From Oceanisphaera psychrotolerans (GTDB taxonomy: Bacteria; Pseudomonadota; Gammaproteobacteria; Enterobacterales; Aeromonadaceae), in assembly GCF_001870485.1 (NCBI RefSeq), contig NZ_MDKE01000020.1, positions 1 to 50,528 on the forward strand: a stretch of 50,528 bases of DNA, read 5' to 3'. The notes under the pieces were generated by a model that did no database searches, had not been told where the DNA came from, and worked only from the letters and a program-made list of their open reading frames with translations. Shown here one piece after another: positions 25,247 through 34,329 of this stretch (position 1 is the stretch's first letter; each line of letters begins with the position of its first letter). The position numbers were made by a program, and so were the translations under genes.

Positions 25247-25633
25247 ATGGACATGCAACGCATCATGCTCAGAGGCAAGCTGCACCAGGCCCGGGTAACT
25301 CACGCCGAGCTGAACTACGAAGGCTCCTGCGCCATCGACCAGGATCTGCTGGATGCGGTCAACATCCGTGAATACGAGCAGATCGACATCTACAACATCG
25401 AGAACGGCGAGCGCTTTCACACCTACGCCATTTCCGGTGAACGCGGCTCCAGGATGATCTCGCTGAACGGCGCCGCCGCCCGCAAGGCCGCCGTGGGCGA
25501 CCGCATCATCATCTGTGCCTACGCGCCGATGAGCGAGCAGCAGATCGAAGGCTACAAGCCCAGCCTGGTGTACCTGGATGCGGACAACAACATAGTGCGC
25601 ACCAGCAAGGACATCCCTCTGCAACTGGCCTGA
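25247..25633 (+). CDS. panD: Aspartate 1-decarboxylase, pyruvoyl-dependent
   Basis: PanD makes beta-alanine from aspartate. It is translated as a proenzyme that cleaves itself at the Gly-Ser bond in YEGSCAID (G26-S27), turning the serine into the pyruvoyl cofactor. The protein is 128 residues from ATG 25247 (GGAG 11 bases upstream) or 126 from ATG 25253, which matches the E. coli length. The NGAA motif ([11 protein letters not shown]) is also present. The gap of 168 bases after panC suggests its own promoter or mRNA processing. Confidence 0.96.
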   Translation: MDMQRIMLRGKLHQARVTHAELNYEGSCAIDQDLLDAVNIREYEQIDIYNIENGERFHTYAISGERGSRMISLNGAAARKAAVGDRIIICAYAPMSEQQIEGYKPSLVYLDADNNIVRTSKDIPLQLA

Positions 25634-25660
25634 TCGCCGCCATTAGCAGCAGTTAGCATG

Positions 25661-25690
25661 AAAAAAGGCAGCCGGTTGGCTGCCTTTTTC
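25661..25690. terminator. Bidirectional rho-independent terminator between panD and yadH
   Basis: AAAAAGGCAGCC (25662-25673) and GGCTGCCTTTTT (25678-25689) form a 12-bp stem with loop GGTT. The T run on one strand and A run on the other let it end both panD (plus) and yadGH (minus) transcripts. Confidence 0.9.
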
Positions 25691-25693
25691 AAT

Positions 25694-26467
25694 TCAGTGG
25701 CGCAGTCCGCGCCCGGTGTGAATCAGGTACCAGGCAACCCCGTAGAACAGGGCGATGAAGCCGATGATGATGCCGTAGGCCACGGTCAGCGGCACATCAC
25801 TGATGCCCAGAAAACCGTAACGGAAGGCGTTCACCATGTAGAGCACCGGATTACCGTGTGAAATGGTTTGCCACACATCGGGCAGCAGTTCGATGGAGTA
25901 AAACACCCCGCCCAGGTAGGTCAGCGGCGTCAGCACAAAGGTCGGAATGATGCTGATATCGTCGAAGGTGCGGGCGAAAATCGCATTGAGCAGCCCGGCC
26001 AGCGAAAACAGCACCGAGGTCAGAAAGACGGTGAAGATCACGCTGAACAGGTGGCTAATCTGCAGGTCGACGAAGAACAGCGACACCAGGCTGACGATGA
26101 GCCCGACCAGCAGACCCCGTACCACGCCGCCGCCCACATAGCCGGCGATGATCACATAGGTCGGCACCGGCGCCACCAGCAATTCTTCCACGTTGCGCTG
26201 AAACTTGCTGCTGAAAAACGACGACGCCACATTGGAATAGGAGTTGGTGATCACCGACATCATGATCAATCCCGGCACGATGAAGGCCATGTAGGAATAG
26301 CCGCCCATCTCGCCGATACGGCTGCCGATCAGGTTGCCGAAAATCACGAAATACAGGGTCATGGTGATCGCCGGCGGCACCAGGGTCTGTACCCAGATCC
26401 GGGTAAAACGCACGATTTCCCGGTGTAATATGCTGCGAAAGGCGATGTAATACTGCTTGGCGCTCAT
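25694..26467 (-). CDS. yadH: ABC-2 type transporter permease YadH
   Basis: This is a 257-residue inner-membrane protein with six predicted helices and the ABC-2 permease motif near LNAIFARTFDDISIIPTFVLTPLTYLGGVFYS. It pairs with the YadG ATPase, whose stop overlaps its start by 4 bases. YadGH is a conserved exporter-type system whose substrate is unknown. It sits beside panD and hpt as in E. coli. Confidence 0.92.
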   Translation of the reverse strand: MSAKQYYIAFRSILHREIVRFTRIWVQTLVPPAITMTLYFVIFGNLIGSRIGEMGGYSYMAFIVPGLIMMSVITNSYSNVASSFFSSKFQRNVEELLVAPVPTYVIIAGYVGGGVVRGLLVGLIVSLVSLFFVDLQISHLFSVIFTVFLTSVLFSLAGLLNAIFARTFDDISIIPTFVLTPLTYLGGVFYSIELLPDVWQTISHGNPVLYMVNAFRYGFLGISDVPLTVAYGIIIGFIALFYGVAWYLIHTGRGLRH

Positions 26468-27384
26468 GCTTTTCTCCCCTGCTCCACCAAAGTAACAAAC
26501 AATTCCTCCAGCCGGTTGGCCTTGTTGCGCATGCTCAGCACCCGCACCCCCTGCTCGTTCAGCTGGGCAAACACCCCGTTCAGCCCCTGCTCCTTCTTCA
26601 CTTCCACTTCCAGGCTGTGATCATCCAGCATCTGCCAGTTGAAGCCGGACAAGAACGGCTCCCGGCTGTCGGCGGCCAGATCCAGAATAAAGGTTTCCAC
26701 GTTGAGCTTGCCGAGCAGTCTCTTCATGCTGGTATTTTCCACCAGCCGACCCTTGTCGATGATGCCGATGTTGCGGCACAGCATCTCCGCTTCTTCCAGA
26801 TAGTGGGTCGTGAGGATGATGGTGATACCCTGTGCGTTGATATCCTTGAGGAAGTCCCACATGGCCCGGCGAATTTCGATATCCACCCCGGCGGTCGGCT
26901 CATCCAGGATCAGCAGTTTCGGCTCATGCATCAGTGCCCGGGCTATCATCAGCCGGCGCTTCATGCCGCCGGACAGGGTACGGGCCGGCACATCCCGTTT
27001 GTCCCACAGATCCAGCTGCTTCAGATAACGCTCGGCGCGCACCTTGGCTTCCGACCGCTCAACCCCGTACAGACCGGCCTGATTGACCACGATCTGCTGC
27101 ACCTTCTCAAACTGGTTGAAGTTGAATTCCTGGGGCACCAAGCCGATCTGGGACTTGGCCAGCTCCAGATCGGTGTCGATATCGAAGCCGAAGACCTTTA
27201 CCTTGCCGGCACTCTTGTTTACCAGCGACGAGATAATGCCGATGGTGGTCGACTTGCCGGCCCCATTGGGGCCGAGCAGGGCGTAAAAATCACCCTGGTT
27301 CACGCTCAAATCGATACCCTTGAGGGCCTCCACACCACCATCATAGGTTTTGCGCAGGCCCTCAATCTCCAGTGCTTTGGTCAT
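26464..27384 (-). CDS. yadG: ABC transporter ATP-binding protein YadG
   Basis: This 306-residue ATPase has Walker A GPNGAGKST (38-46), a Q-loop (LVPQEFN), signature LSGGMKRR (137-144), Walker B LLILDEP (157-163) and the switch His in LTTHYLEEAEM. It drives the YadH permease, encoded 4 bases overlapping downstream. The C-terminal 80 residues are the extension found in drug- and polysaccharide-export ATPases. The substrate is unknown. Confidence 0.94.
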   Translation of the reverse strand: MTKALEIEGLRKTYDGGVEALKGIDLSVNQGDFYALLGPNGAGKSTTIGIISSLVNKSAGKVKVFGFDIDTDLELAKSQIGLVPQEFNFNQFEKVQQIVVNQAGLYGVERSEAKVRAERYLKQLDLWDKRDVPARTLSGGMKRRLMIARALMHEPKLLILDEPTAGVDIEIRRAMWDFLKDINAQGITIILTTHYLEEAEMLCRNIGIIDKGRLVENTSMKRLLGKLNVETFILDLAADSREPFLSGFNWQMLDDHSLEVEVKKEQGLNGVFAQLNEQGVRVLSMRNKANRLEELFVTLVEQGRKA

Positions 27385-27399
27385 GTTTGGCTCCAGATA

Positions 27400-27433
27400 A
27401 AAAACATATGCCTGGGCTGAGACCAGGCATATG
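27400..27433 (-). terminator. Rho-independent terminator of hpt
   Basis: CATATGCCTGG (27405-27415) and CCAGGCATATG (27423-27433) form an 11-bp perfect stem with a 7-base loop. On the minus strand TTTTTTAT follows. It lies about 36 bases after the hpt stop and separates hpt from yadGH. Confidence 0.88.
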
Positions 27434-27468
27434 GCAGTGCATGAGAAGAGGGGATGGCTAAGCCGGTA

Positions 27469-27999
27469 TTATTCCAGCGGTATCACCTTGCCGATGTAGG
27501 GCAGGTTGCGATAAAGCTGGGCATAATCGATGCCGTAGCCTACCACGAACTCGTCGGGGATGGTAAAGCCGACCCAGTCTACCGGCACCTGTACTTCCCG
27601 CCGATCGGGCTTATCGAGCAGCGAGCAGATGGCGAGTGAAGCCGGGCTGCGCAGCGACAGAATTTCCTTTACCTTGCTCAGGGTATAGCCGGTATCGATG
27701 ATGTCTTCGACGATCAGCACGTGCTTGTCGTGGATCTCGTCGTCCAGATCCTTGAGGATGCGCACGTCGCGGTTACTTTCCATGCTGCTGCCGTAGCTGG
27801 AGGCGGTCATGAAATCGAGCCGCACCGGCAGATCAAGCTGACGACAGAGATCGGCCATAAATACACAGGATCCGCGCAGCAATCCGATCATGACCAGCTC
27901 GTCAACGCCCTGATAATGGGTGTTGATCTGCTCACCCAGGGCCCGGATCCTGGCATTGACCTCATCGGTGCCGATCAGGACGTCCACTCTGTGTTTCAT
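27469..27999 (-). CDS. hpt: Hypoxanthine phosphoribosyltransferase
   Basis: Hpt salvages hypoxanthine (and guanine) to IMP (and GMP) using PRPP. The protein is 176 residues, close to E. coli Hpt. The PRPP-binding loop is [14 protein letters not shown] ([10 protein letters not shown] at 97-106), with [12 protein letters not shown] and [19 protein letters not shown] as further family segments. It is transcribed alone toward a strong terminator. A possible -10 TAGAAT lies at 28048-28053 on the minus strand with no clear -35. Confidence 0.95.
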   Translation of the reverse strand: MKHRVDVLIGTDEVNARIRALGEQINTHYQGVDELVMIGLLRGSCVFMADLCRQLDLPVRLDFMTASSYGSSMESNRDVRILKDLDDEIHDKHVLIVEDIIDTGYTLSKVKEILSLRSPASLAICSLLDKPDRREVQVPVDWVGFTIPDEFVVGYGIDYAQLYRNLPYIGKVIPLE

Positions 28000-28082
28000 T
28001 TTTTAGCTCCGTTCGGGCCAGAAACGCCCGACTGTGATTAAAGCGGTATTCTAGCGGAATTCTCGATTATCTGCATTCCGGG

Positions 28083-28720
28083 TCAAGTTTCCGGGCTGCC
28101 GTAACCCCAGCGCGGCACCAGCGCCTGCTCGACGTCGAGATGATCCAGGATCCGCGCCACCATGAAGTCGACCAGATCCTCGATCGAACGCGGCTGGTGA
28201 TAGAATCCCGGCGAAGCCGGCATGATCGTGACCCCGAGGTTAGCCAGCTTGAGCAGGTTTTCCAGATGCAGGGCCGAAAACGGCGTCTCGCGCGGAACCA
28301 GGATCAACTGACCCTTTTCCTTGATCACCACATCGGCGGCCCGTTCGATGAGATTGTCCGATGCGCCCATGGCGATGGAGGCCACCGTGCCCATGGAACA
28401 GGGGCAGATCACCATGCGCCGAGGGGCGCCCGACCCCGAGCCACCGGCGAAAACCACTCTTCCTTGCCATAGACCCTGAGCTGCTCCGACGCCGCCTGAT
28501 AACGCTCGGTCAGCAGGGCCGCCAGTGCCGCCGGCTTGCCCGGCCACTGCTCGCCCTGTTCGGTGGCCAGCACCACCCGGGCGGCACTGGACACCAGCAG
28601 GTGCACCTGGATGCCGGCAGCCAGTAAACGTTCGAGCAGCGCCAGCGCGTAGGGCGCGCCGGACGCGCCCGACAGGGCCAGGGTGATCTGGCGATGACGC
28701 GGATACTCATGCATCGACAT
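28083..28720 (-). pseudogene. ubiX: Flavin prenyltransferase UbiX, with one-base frameshift
   Basis: UbiX makes prenylated FMN, the cofactor of the ubiquinone decarboxylase UbiD. The first part starts at ATG 28720 (GGAGG 6 bases upstream) and contains [19 protein letters not shown] to KEEWFSPVA. The rest continues in another frame from [20 protein letters not shown] to 28083 and includes [14 protein letters not shown]. At about 28439-28440 one base is missing (minus strand gtg-gc-tcg). Adding one gives 212 residues, normal for the family. It overlaps the end of mpl, so the pair is probably co-transcribed. Sequencing error is the preferred explanation. Confidence 0.9.
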
Positions 28721-30071
28721 TAACTTCCTCCAGCGCCTGCAGCAGACGGCCGTGAATGCCGCCGAAGCCACCGTTGCTCATCACCAGGATCTGATCCCCC
28801 GGTTGTGCCGCCTCGACCAGGGCCGCGATCAGCGCCTCCAGCTCCCCGAACACCCGCCCCTGCGGGCAGGCTCCAGCCACCGCCGCCAGATCCCACTGCA
28901 GGTCGGCCGGCCGGAACAGATAGGTCTGATCTGCCAGTTGCAGCGAGTCCGTCAACGGCTGCTGGTGCACCCCCATCTTCATGGTGTTGGAGCGAGGCTC
29001 CAGCACCGCCAGTATCCGCTTGCCGGCGGCCCGGGCCTTGAGCCCGGCCAGGGTGGTGGCGATGGCGGTCGGATGATGGGCGAAGTCATCCCAGACCCGA
29101 ATACCGGCCACTTCGCCCTTGAGCTCCATCCGCCTTCTGGGTGATACGAACAGGCACAGCGACTTGATGGCCTCGGCCACCGGCACCCCGGCATGGCGGG
29201 CCGCGGCCAGCGCCATCAGGCCGTTGTGCACGTTATGCAGGCCGATACAGCCCCAGCGCACCTCGCCCACCGGCTTGCCGTCGAGCAGCACGGCAAAGTG
29301 ACTGCCATCGGCTTGCAGGGGCTCGGCCTGCCACAGGCCGTCTTCACCCAGGTACTCCACCTCGCTCCAGCACCCCATGGCCAGCACCTGATCCAGGGCC
29401 GGCGTCCGGGTCGGTACCAGCACCCGGCCATGGCCGGGCACCATCCGCAACAGATGATGGAACTGCCGCTGGATCGCCGCCAGATCATCGAAGATATCCG
29501 CATGATCGAACTCGAGGTTGTTGAGGATCACCGTGCTGGGCCGGTAGTGCACGAATTTGGAGCGCTTGTCGAAGAAGGCGCTGTCGTATTCGTCGGCCTC
29601 GATCACGAAGAAGGGCGCCTCCCCCAGCCGGGCGGACACTTCGAAATTGCCGGGGACACCACCGATCAGAAAGCCGGGCGCAAGGCCGCAGTCTTCCAGG
29701 ATCCAGGCCAGCATGCCGGCGGTGGTGGTTTTGCCGTGGGTGCCGGCCACCGCCAGCACCCAGCGATCCTGCAGCACATGCTCCAACAGCCACTGGGGAC
29801 CCGAGGTATAGGGAATGCGACGGTTGAGCACCGCCTCCACGCAGGGGTTGCCCCGGCTCATGGCGTTACCCACCACCACCAGATCCGGCACCAGATCCAG
29901 CTGGGCCGGGTCGTAGCCTTCGATCAGCTCGATGCCCTGCTGCTCGAGCTGGGTGCTCATCGGCGGATAGACGTTGGCGTCGCTGCCGGTAACCCGGTAG
30001 CCCAACTGTTTGGCCAGTACCGCCAGCCCGCCCATGAAGGTGCCACAAATACCCAGTATATGAATGTGCAT
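28707..30071 (-). CDS. mpl: UDP-MurNAc tripeptide ligase, murein recycling
   Basis: Mpl joins recycled L-Ala-gamma-D-Glu-meso-DAP peptide to UDP-MurNAc. The 454-residue protein begins [17 protein letters not shown], almost identical to E. coli Mpl, which fixes the ATG at 30071 inside a longer open frame. The ATP loop is GTHGKTTT (110-117), and [16 protein letters not shown] holds Mur-ligase magnesium residues. It is divergent from ppa and overlaps ubiX by 14 bases. Confidence 0.96.
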   Translation of the reverse strand: MHIHILGICGTFMGGLAVLAKQLGYRVTGSDANVYPPMSTQLEQQGIELIEGYDPAQLDLVPDLVVVGNAMSRGNPCVEAVLNRRIPYTSGPQWLLEHVLQDRWVLAVAGTHGKTTTAGMLAWILEDCGLAPGFLIGGVPGNFEVSARLGEAPFFVIEADEYDSAFFDKRSKFVHYRPSTVILNNLEFDHADIFDDLAAIQRQFHHLLRMVPGHGRVLVPTRTPALDQVLAMGCWSEVEYLGEDGLWQAEPLQADGSHFAVLLDGKPVGEVRWGCIGLHNVHNGLMALAAARHAGVPVAEAIKSLCLFVSPRRRMELKGEVAGIRVWDDFAHHPTAIATTLAGLKARAAGKRILAVLEPRSNTMKMGVHQQPLTDSLQLADQTYLFRPADLQWDLAAVAGACPQGRVFGELEALIAALVEAAQPGDQILVMSNGGFGGIHGRLLQALEEVNVDA

Positions 30072-30157
30072 AAAATGCCCTTGGCTGCTGTATTGAACGC
30101 ATTCTAACAATCCGCCGCCGCTTTGGGCACTTGTATGGTGATCCCTGCGACAGCGGT

Positions 30158-30163
30158 TATAAT
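30158..30163 (+). promoter_or_regulatory. Candidate -10 element of ppa
   Basis: A perfect TATAAT lies 103 bases upstream of the ppa ATG. The -35 region 17 bases earlier (ATGGTG) is poor, so the promoter may need an activator or use a different spacing. The long leader is otherwise unremarkable. Confidence 0.4.
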
Positions 30164-30266
30164 ATCCGCCCCGGTAACCGTTACCCATTTGTATAACAGA
30201 TGTCTCCCGGTAAGGGTGGTAAACTCGGTTATCAACCCCGTCACAGACAACACTAAAGGAAACGTC

Positions 30267-30797
30267 ATGAGCCTGAACCAGGTACCGGCCGGAAAGAGCC
30301 TGCCCGAAGATATCTATGTAGTGATCGAGATCCCGCAGAACGCCGATCCCATCAAATATGAAGTAGATAAAGACACCGGCGCGATCTTCGTCGATCGTTT
30401 CATGTCTACCCCCATGTTCTATCCCTGCAACTACGGCTACGTGAACCAGACCCTGTCTCTGGACGGCGACCCGGTTGATGTGCTGGTACCGACTCCGCAC
30501 CCGCTGGTGCCCGGCTCCGTGATCCGCTGCCGCCCGGTTGGCGTGCTGAAGATGACCGACGAGTCCGGTGAAGACGCCAAGATCGTGGCTGTACCGCACA
30601 GCAAGCTGACCAAGGAATATGACCATATTCAGGACGTCAACGACCTGCCCGAGCTGCTCAAGGCCCAGATCAAGCATTTCTTCGAGCGCTACAAGGAACT
30701 GGAAGCCAACAAGTGGGTGAAAGTGGAAGGCTGGGAAGACAAGGCGTCAGCCGAAGCCGAGATCCTCAGCTCTGCCGAGCGTTACAACAACGCCTGA
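30267..30797 (+). CDS. ppa: Inorganic pyrophosphatase (family I)
   Basis: Ppa hydrolyses pyrophosphate and pulls biosynthetic reactions forward. The protein is 176 residues, identical in length to E. coli. The signature DGDPVDVLV holds metal-binding aspartates, and [12 protein letters not shown] and [12 protein letters not shown] are also typical. ATG 30267 (AAAGGAAA upstream) is chosen because the family N-terminus [10 protein letters not shown] starts there; the open frame continues upstream without similarity. A UUCG-loop terminator follows. Confidence 0.97.
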   Translation: MSLNQVPAGKSLPEDIYVVIEIPQNADPIKYEVDKDTGAIFVDRFMSTPMFYPCNYGYVNQTLSLDGDPVDVLVPTPHPLVPGSVIRCRPVGVLKMTDESGEDAKIVAVPHSKLTKEYDHIQDVNDLPELLKAQIKHFFERYKELEANKWVKVEGWEDKASAEAEILSSAERYNNA

Positions 30798-30814
30798 TAC
30801 TGGCGGGCAGATGC

Positions 30815-30844
30815 TAAAAAAGAGCACTTCGGTGCTCTTTTTTT
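30815..30844 (+). terminator. Rho-independent terminator of ppa
   Basis: AGAGCAC (30821-30827), loop TTCG and GTGCTCT (30832-30838) form a very stable UUCG tetraloop hairpin with flanking A and T runs and a tail of T to 30844, about 20 bases after the ppa stop. Confidence 0.92.
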
Positions 30845-30921
30845 ATGCCGGCGGCAGACTCCAGAAAGCCAGCCTGTTCGGCCTCAACACGGCCTGCATC
30901 AGCCTTATATCTGGTTGAGGC

Positions 30922-31044
30922 TTACTCTATGATGGTGATGATGGTAGCCAGTATTCCCAGGCTTGAAAAATAGCACGCCAACAGGAGCAGCCAGGCCACT
31001 CTGGGTTTACCTTTCTCGATTTGTCGCAATTGCAGCATTTGCAT
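30922..31044 (-). CDS. Small single-pass membrane protein, 40 residues
   Basis: From ATG 31044 (GGAG 6 bases upstream) a 40-codon frame runs to TAA at 30922-30924. It has a basic N-terminus (MQMLQLRQIEKGKPR) and a hydrophobic membrane-length segment from about residue 17 to 39 (WLLLLACYFSSLGILATII). The charge pattern predicts the N-terminus in the cytoplasm. I do not recognise a family. It is divergent from the TIGR03899-like gene and convergent with ppa, filling an otherwise empty 336-base gap. Support is the ribosome site plus membrane topology; conservation has not been tested. Confidence 0.5.
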   Translation of the reverse strand: MQMLQLRQIEKGKPRVAWLLLLACYFSSLGILATIITIIE

Positions 31045-31133
31045 CCGGCGCTCCGGTTAACATCAGACCTTGACTTTAACATTGCAACAACATTATTAAC
31101 ACTTAAAAAGCCGACCAGGATGACATCCAGCCC

Positions 31134-31925
31134 ATGACAGCAGATCATAAAATAAAAAACAGCCGCTCCCTGCTGTTAAGCCTGGCCGAGCAACGGGGAT
31201 TGGCCGGTTTGCTGCATGGGGACTCTCCCCTGAGTTTCGGCGATCGTTTCGAAATCCGGCACCAGCTGGATCAGGCCGCCCGGCAGAAGAACCTGGAAAG
31301 CATCGTCAGCCTGGCGAGCGAGAATTGCAACGATGAAGTCGGCAACGACCCCGACCCGGACTGGCTGAGCCGCTATCTGGAACTGGCCGAAAATATTCGC
31401 CATCCTGCCATGCAGCACTTCTGGGCCAGCATACTGACCCAAGAGATCCGCAGCCCCGGCCATTGCTCCATTCAGTCCCTGAGCTGCCTGCGCCAAATGA
31501 CCCAGAAGGATGCCCTGCTGTTGCAGAAAGCCAGCGCCCTCGGCTGCCATTTCGGTGACGACAATCTGCGCCTGCTGTTCGGCTACCAATACCGGACCCT
31601 GTTGCAGGGCCGGCGCCAGCAAAAGCTGAATCTGGGCCGCCATCGCCTGCCCTATGCCGGCTTGTTGCAGTTGTTTGAACTGGGGTTGCTGCACCAGGCC
31701 GAGCTGGAGTCGGGAGAGTTATCGGTAGCGACACCGCTACGGCTGGAGTTCAACTCGCAGCAAATGACGCTGCACCCGCACAAGAAAGGCGTCCGCCTGC
31801 TGTATTATCGCTTCACCACCATCGGCAACGAACTGGCCAGTCTGATGACGGAAAGCACCCCGGCCGATTACCGGAGCGAATTGCAGGAATTGCTGGCGCC
31901 GCTGGGGCAACTGAGTCAGAAGTGA
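31134..31925 (+). CDS. Conserved protein of unknown function (TIGR03899-like)
   Basis: This 263-residue soluble-looking protein has no signal peptide or membrane segment. A central stretch, DPDWLSRYLELAENI then MQHFWASILTQEI and LSCLRQMTQKDALLL, resembles DUF2806-type helical domains and the family I know as TIGR03899, found mainly in Vibrio, Shewanella and relatives. The C-terminal part (about 180-250) looks beta-rich with a final helix. No catalytic motif is apparent. It is transcribed away from the small membrane protein gene and convergent with cysG. Function unknown. Confidence 0.65.
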   Translation: MTADHKIKNSRSLLLSLAEQRGLAGLLHGDSPLSFGDRFEIRHQLDQAARQKNLESIVSLASENCNDEVGNDPDPDWLSRYLELAENIRHPAMQHFWASILTQEIRSPGHCSIQSLSCLRQMTQKDALLLQKASALGCHFGDDNLRLLFGYQYRTLLQGRRQQKLNLGRHRLPYAGLLQLFELGLLHQAELESGELSVATPLRLEFNSQQMTLHPHKKGVRLLYYRFTTIGNELASLMTESTPADYRSELQELLAPLGQLSQK

Positions 31926-31989
31926 CTGAGGTATGAGGCGTGAGGCAAAGCCGGTTTACCCTGCTTCCTCACACCTTGATTCATGATGT
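31926..31989. repeat. Degenerate GTGAGG/CCTCAC inverted repeat, copy 1
   Basis: The convergent gap contains tgaggtatgaggcgtgagg (31926-31946, with an offset) and, 20-odd bases later, cctcacacc. Together they make a loose hairpin. A similar arrangement occurs at 37912-37990. Intergenic repeats of this GTGAGG type are dispersed in some related genomes; it may also help end the two converging transcripts. Confidence 0.35.
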
Positions 31990-33387
31990 TCAGGCGTATT
32001 GCGCTTGCCCGATCTCGGTTTCGGGTTGGGAGTTGAACCAGGCCAGGGAGTCGGCCAGTGCCGCCACTTCTCCGATCACCATCAGCGCCGGACTTTCCAC
32101 CTGCTCCGCCAGTACGCCCAGCTCCCTGAGCTCACCACGTACCACCCGCTGCCGAGCCGTGGTGCCGCGTTCGATTAGCGCCACCGGAGTAGCTTCATCC
32201 AGGCCGTGTTCGACCAGTCGCTGCTGAATATGAGCCGAGCGCATCAGCCCCATGTAAATCACCAGGGTCTGACGGCCCCGGGCCAGTGAAGCCCAGTCCG
32301 GCTCCTTGCCGTCCTTTTTGGTGTGACCGGTGATAAAGACCGCACTCTGGGCGTGATCCCGATGAGTCAGCGGGATCCCCGCATAGGCGGTAGCGCCGGC
32401 GGCGGCGGTGATGCCCGGCACCACCTGATAGCGAATACCGGCGGCTTTCAGGATTTGCAGCTCCTCGGCGCCACGGCCGAACATGAAGGGATCGCCGCCT
32501 TTAAGACGCACTACCCGCTTGCCGGCCTGCGCCTGTTCCAGCAGCAGCTGGTTGATCTGGTCCTGGGGCACACTGTGATGACCGGCCTTTTTGCCCACCG
32601 AAATCAGCTCGGCCTCGGGGCGGATCAGCGCCAGTATTTCTTCCGACACCAGTTGATCGAACAGCACCACCTCGGCTTTCTGCAATTCGTTCAGTGCCTT
32701 GATGGTCAGCAGGTCCGGATCACCGGGGCCCGCGCCCACCAATATCACTTCACCGCTCTGGGGCTTTTCCAGCTCCTGCTGCAACCAGAGCTCGGCACCG
32801 GCCAGGTTGCCCTGTTTCAGAAAGGCATGCAGGGTGGTGTCGTCCTGGGTCCGGGCCCAGAACCGCCGCCGCGCATCACCGCTGTCCAGGGTACGCTTGA
32901 CCTTTTGCCGCAGTTTTCCCGCCACCTGACTGAGCTGACCCCAGTGCTTCGGCAGCAAGGCATCCAGCCGGGCGCGCAGCAGCCGTGCCAGCCAGGGCGC
33001 ATCGCCCCCGGTACTGAAGGCCACCTGTATCGGCAGACGCTCGACAATGGACGGAAAGATCACCGCCGAGCGCTTGCTGTCGTCGGCCTTGTTGACCAGC
33101 AGCCCGCGAAGATTGGCGAGCTGATAGACCCGGGCATTGACCTCGGTGTTGTCAGTCGCCGCCACCACCAGAAACTGGTCGTCGAGGTAACTTTCGGAAA
33201 ACACATCGTTCTGCCAGACAAACTCTGCCTGCAGTCGCTGCAGCTCGGGGGAAAGCTCGGGGGCCACCACCGTGACCCGGGCGCCCCGCGCCAGCAGAAC
33301 CCGAACCTTGCGAGCCGCCACGGCACCGCCACCCACCACCAGACAAGGGCGGTGCTTGATTTTGATAAACAGGGGCAGATGCTCCAT
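31990..33387 (-). CDS. cysG: Siroheme synthase, multifunctional
   Basis: CysG converts uroporphyrinogen III to siroheme, the cofactor of sulfite reductase. The 465-residue protein fuses two enzymes. The N-terminal dehydrogenase/ferrochelatase has LVVGGGAVAARK (16-27) and FSTGGDAPWLARLLR. The C-terminal SAM uroporphyrinogen methyltransferase has VGAGPGDPDLLT, RLKGGDPFMFGRGAEE and GITAAAGATAYAGIPLTHR. I chose ATG 33387 because MEHLPLFIKIK matches E. coli; an in-frame GTG lies 4 codons upstream. It lies downstream of cysJIH with its own promoter and shares a 24-nt upstream element with it. HemL product feeds this pathway. Confidence 0.96.
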   Translation of the reverse strand: MEHLPLFIKIKHRPCLVVGGGAVAARKVRVLLARGARVTVVAPELSPELQRLQAEFVWQNDVFSESYLDDQFLVVAATDNTEVNARVYQLANLRGLLVNKADDSKRSAVIFPSIVERLPIQVAFSTGGDAPWLARLLRARLDALLPKHWGQLSQVAGKLRQKVKRTLDSGDARRRFWARTQDDTTLHAFLKQGNLAGAELWLQQELEKPQSGEVILVGAGPGDPDLLTIKALNELQKAEVVLFDQLVSEEILALIRPEAELISVGKKAGHHSVPQDQINQLLLEQAQAGKRVVRLKGGDPFMFGRGAEELQILKAAGIRYQVVPGITAAAGATAYAGIPLTHRDHAQSAVFITGHTKKDGKEPDWASLARGRQTLVIYMGLMRSAHIQQRLVEHGLDEATPVALIERGTTARQRVVRGELRELGVLAEQVESPALMVIGEVAALADSLAWFNSQPETEIGQAQYA

Positions 33388-33420
33388 GGCCGGTTCCACT
33401 GAATGTGTTGAGATAGACCG

Positions 33421-33471
33421 ACTATAAACAGAAATAACTAACGCACAAAAGAATATAAAATGATTTTTTAT
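33421..33471 (-). promoter_or_regulatory. cysG promoter with candidate CysB-binding element
   Basis: Positions 33448-33471 carry a 24-nt AT-rich element (minus strand ATAAAAAATCAT...TATTCTTT) that matches the cysJ upstream element at 22 of 24 positions. It is followed after 21 bases by TATAGT (33421-33426), a good -10, 33 bases before the ATG. The element ends near -34, where an activator such as CysB would bind next to polymerase. Confidence 0.6.
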
Positions 33472-33514
33472 TCCAAATATGAATTAGTAGAGGGGAACAA
33501 GAAGAAAGGAAAGC

Positions 33515-33543
33515 AGCACGGCCGAGCGGCGTCGGCCCGTGCT
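33515..33543 (-). terminator. Possible terminator after cysH
   Basis: agcacggccga (33515-33525) pairs with tcggcccgtgct (33532-33543) in an 11-bp stem with one bulged base, just after the cysH stop. On the minus strand a pyrimidine-rich, not pure T, tract follows, so termination may be partial. Confidence 0.55.
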
Positions 33544-33549
33544 GTCTGG

Positions 33550-34329
33550 TCAGATACCGCTGCCGTCGGACTCGGGGACTTCATGCAGGCCGCACTCCCG
33601 CTTCAGGCCATTGAAACGGGTATCGGCTTCGCTCATGCCCGGTTCCCACTTGGTGGTGGTGTGGACATCGCCGACCGAGACATAGCCCTGCTCCCACAAG
33701 GGGTGATAGGGCAGATCGAATTCCTTGAGGTAGTAGTGAACGTCCTTGTTGCTCCAGTCGATGATCGGCAGAAACTTGAACAGACCATTCTGCAGCCCCA
33801 GCACCTCGAGCCTGCCGCGGGTATCGGACTGGCTGCGGCGCAGGCCGGAGAACCAAGTACTGGCCTGCAGTTCGCGCAGGGCGCGCTGCATCGGCTCAAC
33901 CTTGTTGATCTGGTTGTAACGGCTGATGCCCTCTACCCCCTGCTCCCACAGCTTGCCGTGGCGGGCTTCCTGCCAGGCCGCCGAGGTCTGAGCCCGATAG
34001 ATCCTGAGGTTGAGTGACAGCCGCTCGCTCAGCTCATCGATAAAACGATAGGTCTCGGGAAACAGGTAGCCGGTATCGGTCAGGATCACCGGAATATCGG
34101 CCTGCTCCCGGGTCACCAGGTGCAGCATCACCGCCGCCTGAATTCCGAAGCTCGAAGAGAGGACCGGCGTCCCCTCCAGGTTTTCCAGTGCCCAGCGCAC
34201 CCGCTCGGGTGCGCTCATCGACGCCAGTTTCTGATTAAGCGGGGCCAGGGCCTCCGCTTGATCGAGTCGCGACAGGCTGTTCAGCTCTTCCAGGCTGGGT
34301 AACAGACTAGATGTCATAGTTGCTGGCAT
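33550..34329 (-). CDS. cysH: Phosphoadenosine phosphosulfate (PAPS) reductase
   Basis: CysH reduces PAPS to sulfite using thioredoxin or glutaredoxin. The 259-residue protein has the nucleotide-binding [14 protein letters not shown] and [14 protein letters not shown] segments and the catalytic cysteine in ECGLH (C246). It lacks the CC and CxxC pairs that bind Fe-S in APS reductases, so it is the PAPS type. ATG 34329 has GAGGGA 5-6 bases upstream; the frame overlaps the end of cysI by 23 bases. ATG 34317 is an alternative with a shorter overlap. It is last in the cysJIH operon. Confidence 0.95.
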   Translation of the reverse strand: MPATMTSSLLPSLEELNSLSRLDQAEALAPLNQKLASMSAPERVRWALENLEGTPVLSSSFGIQAAVMLHLVTREQADIPVILTDTGYLFPETYRFIDELSERLSLNLRIYRAQTSAAWQEARHGKLWEQGVEGISRYNQINKVEPMQRALRELQASTWFSGLRRSQSDTRGRLEVLGLQNGLFKFLPIIDWSNKDVHYYLKEFDLPYHPLWEQGYVSVGDVHTTTKWEPGMSEADTRFNGLKRECGLHEVPESDGSGI

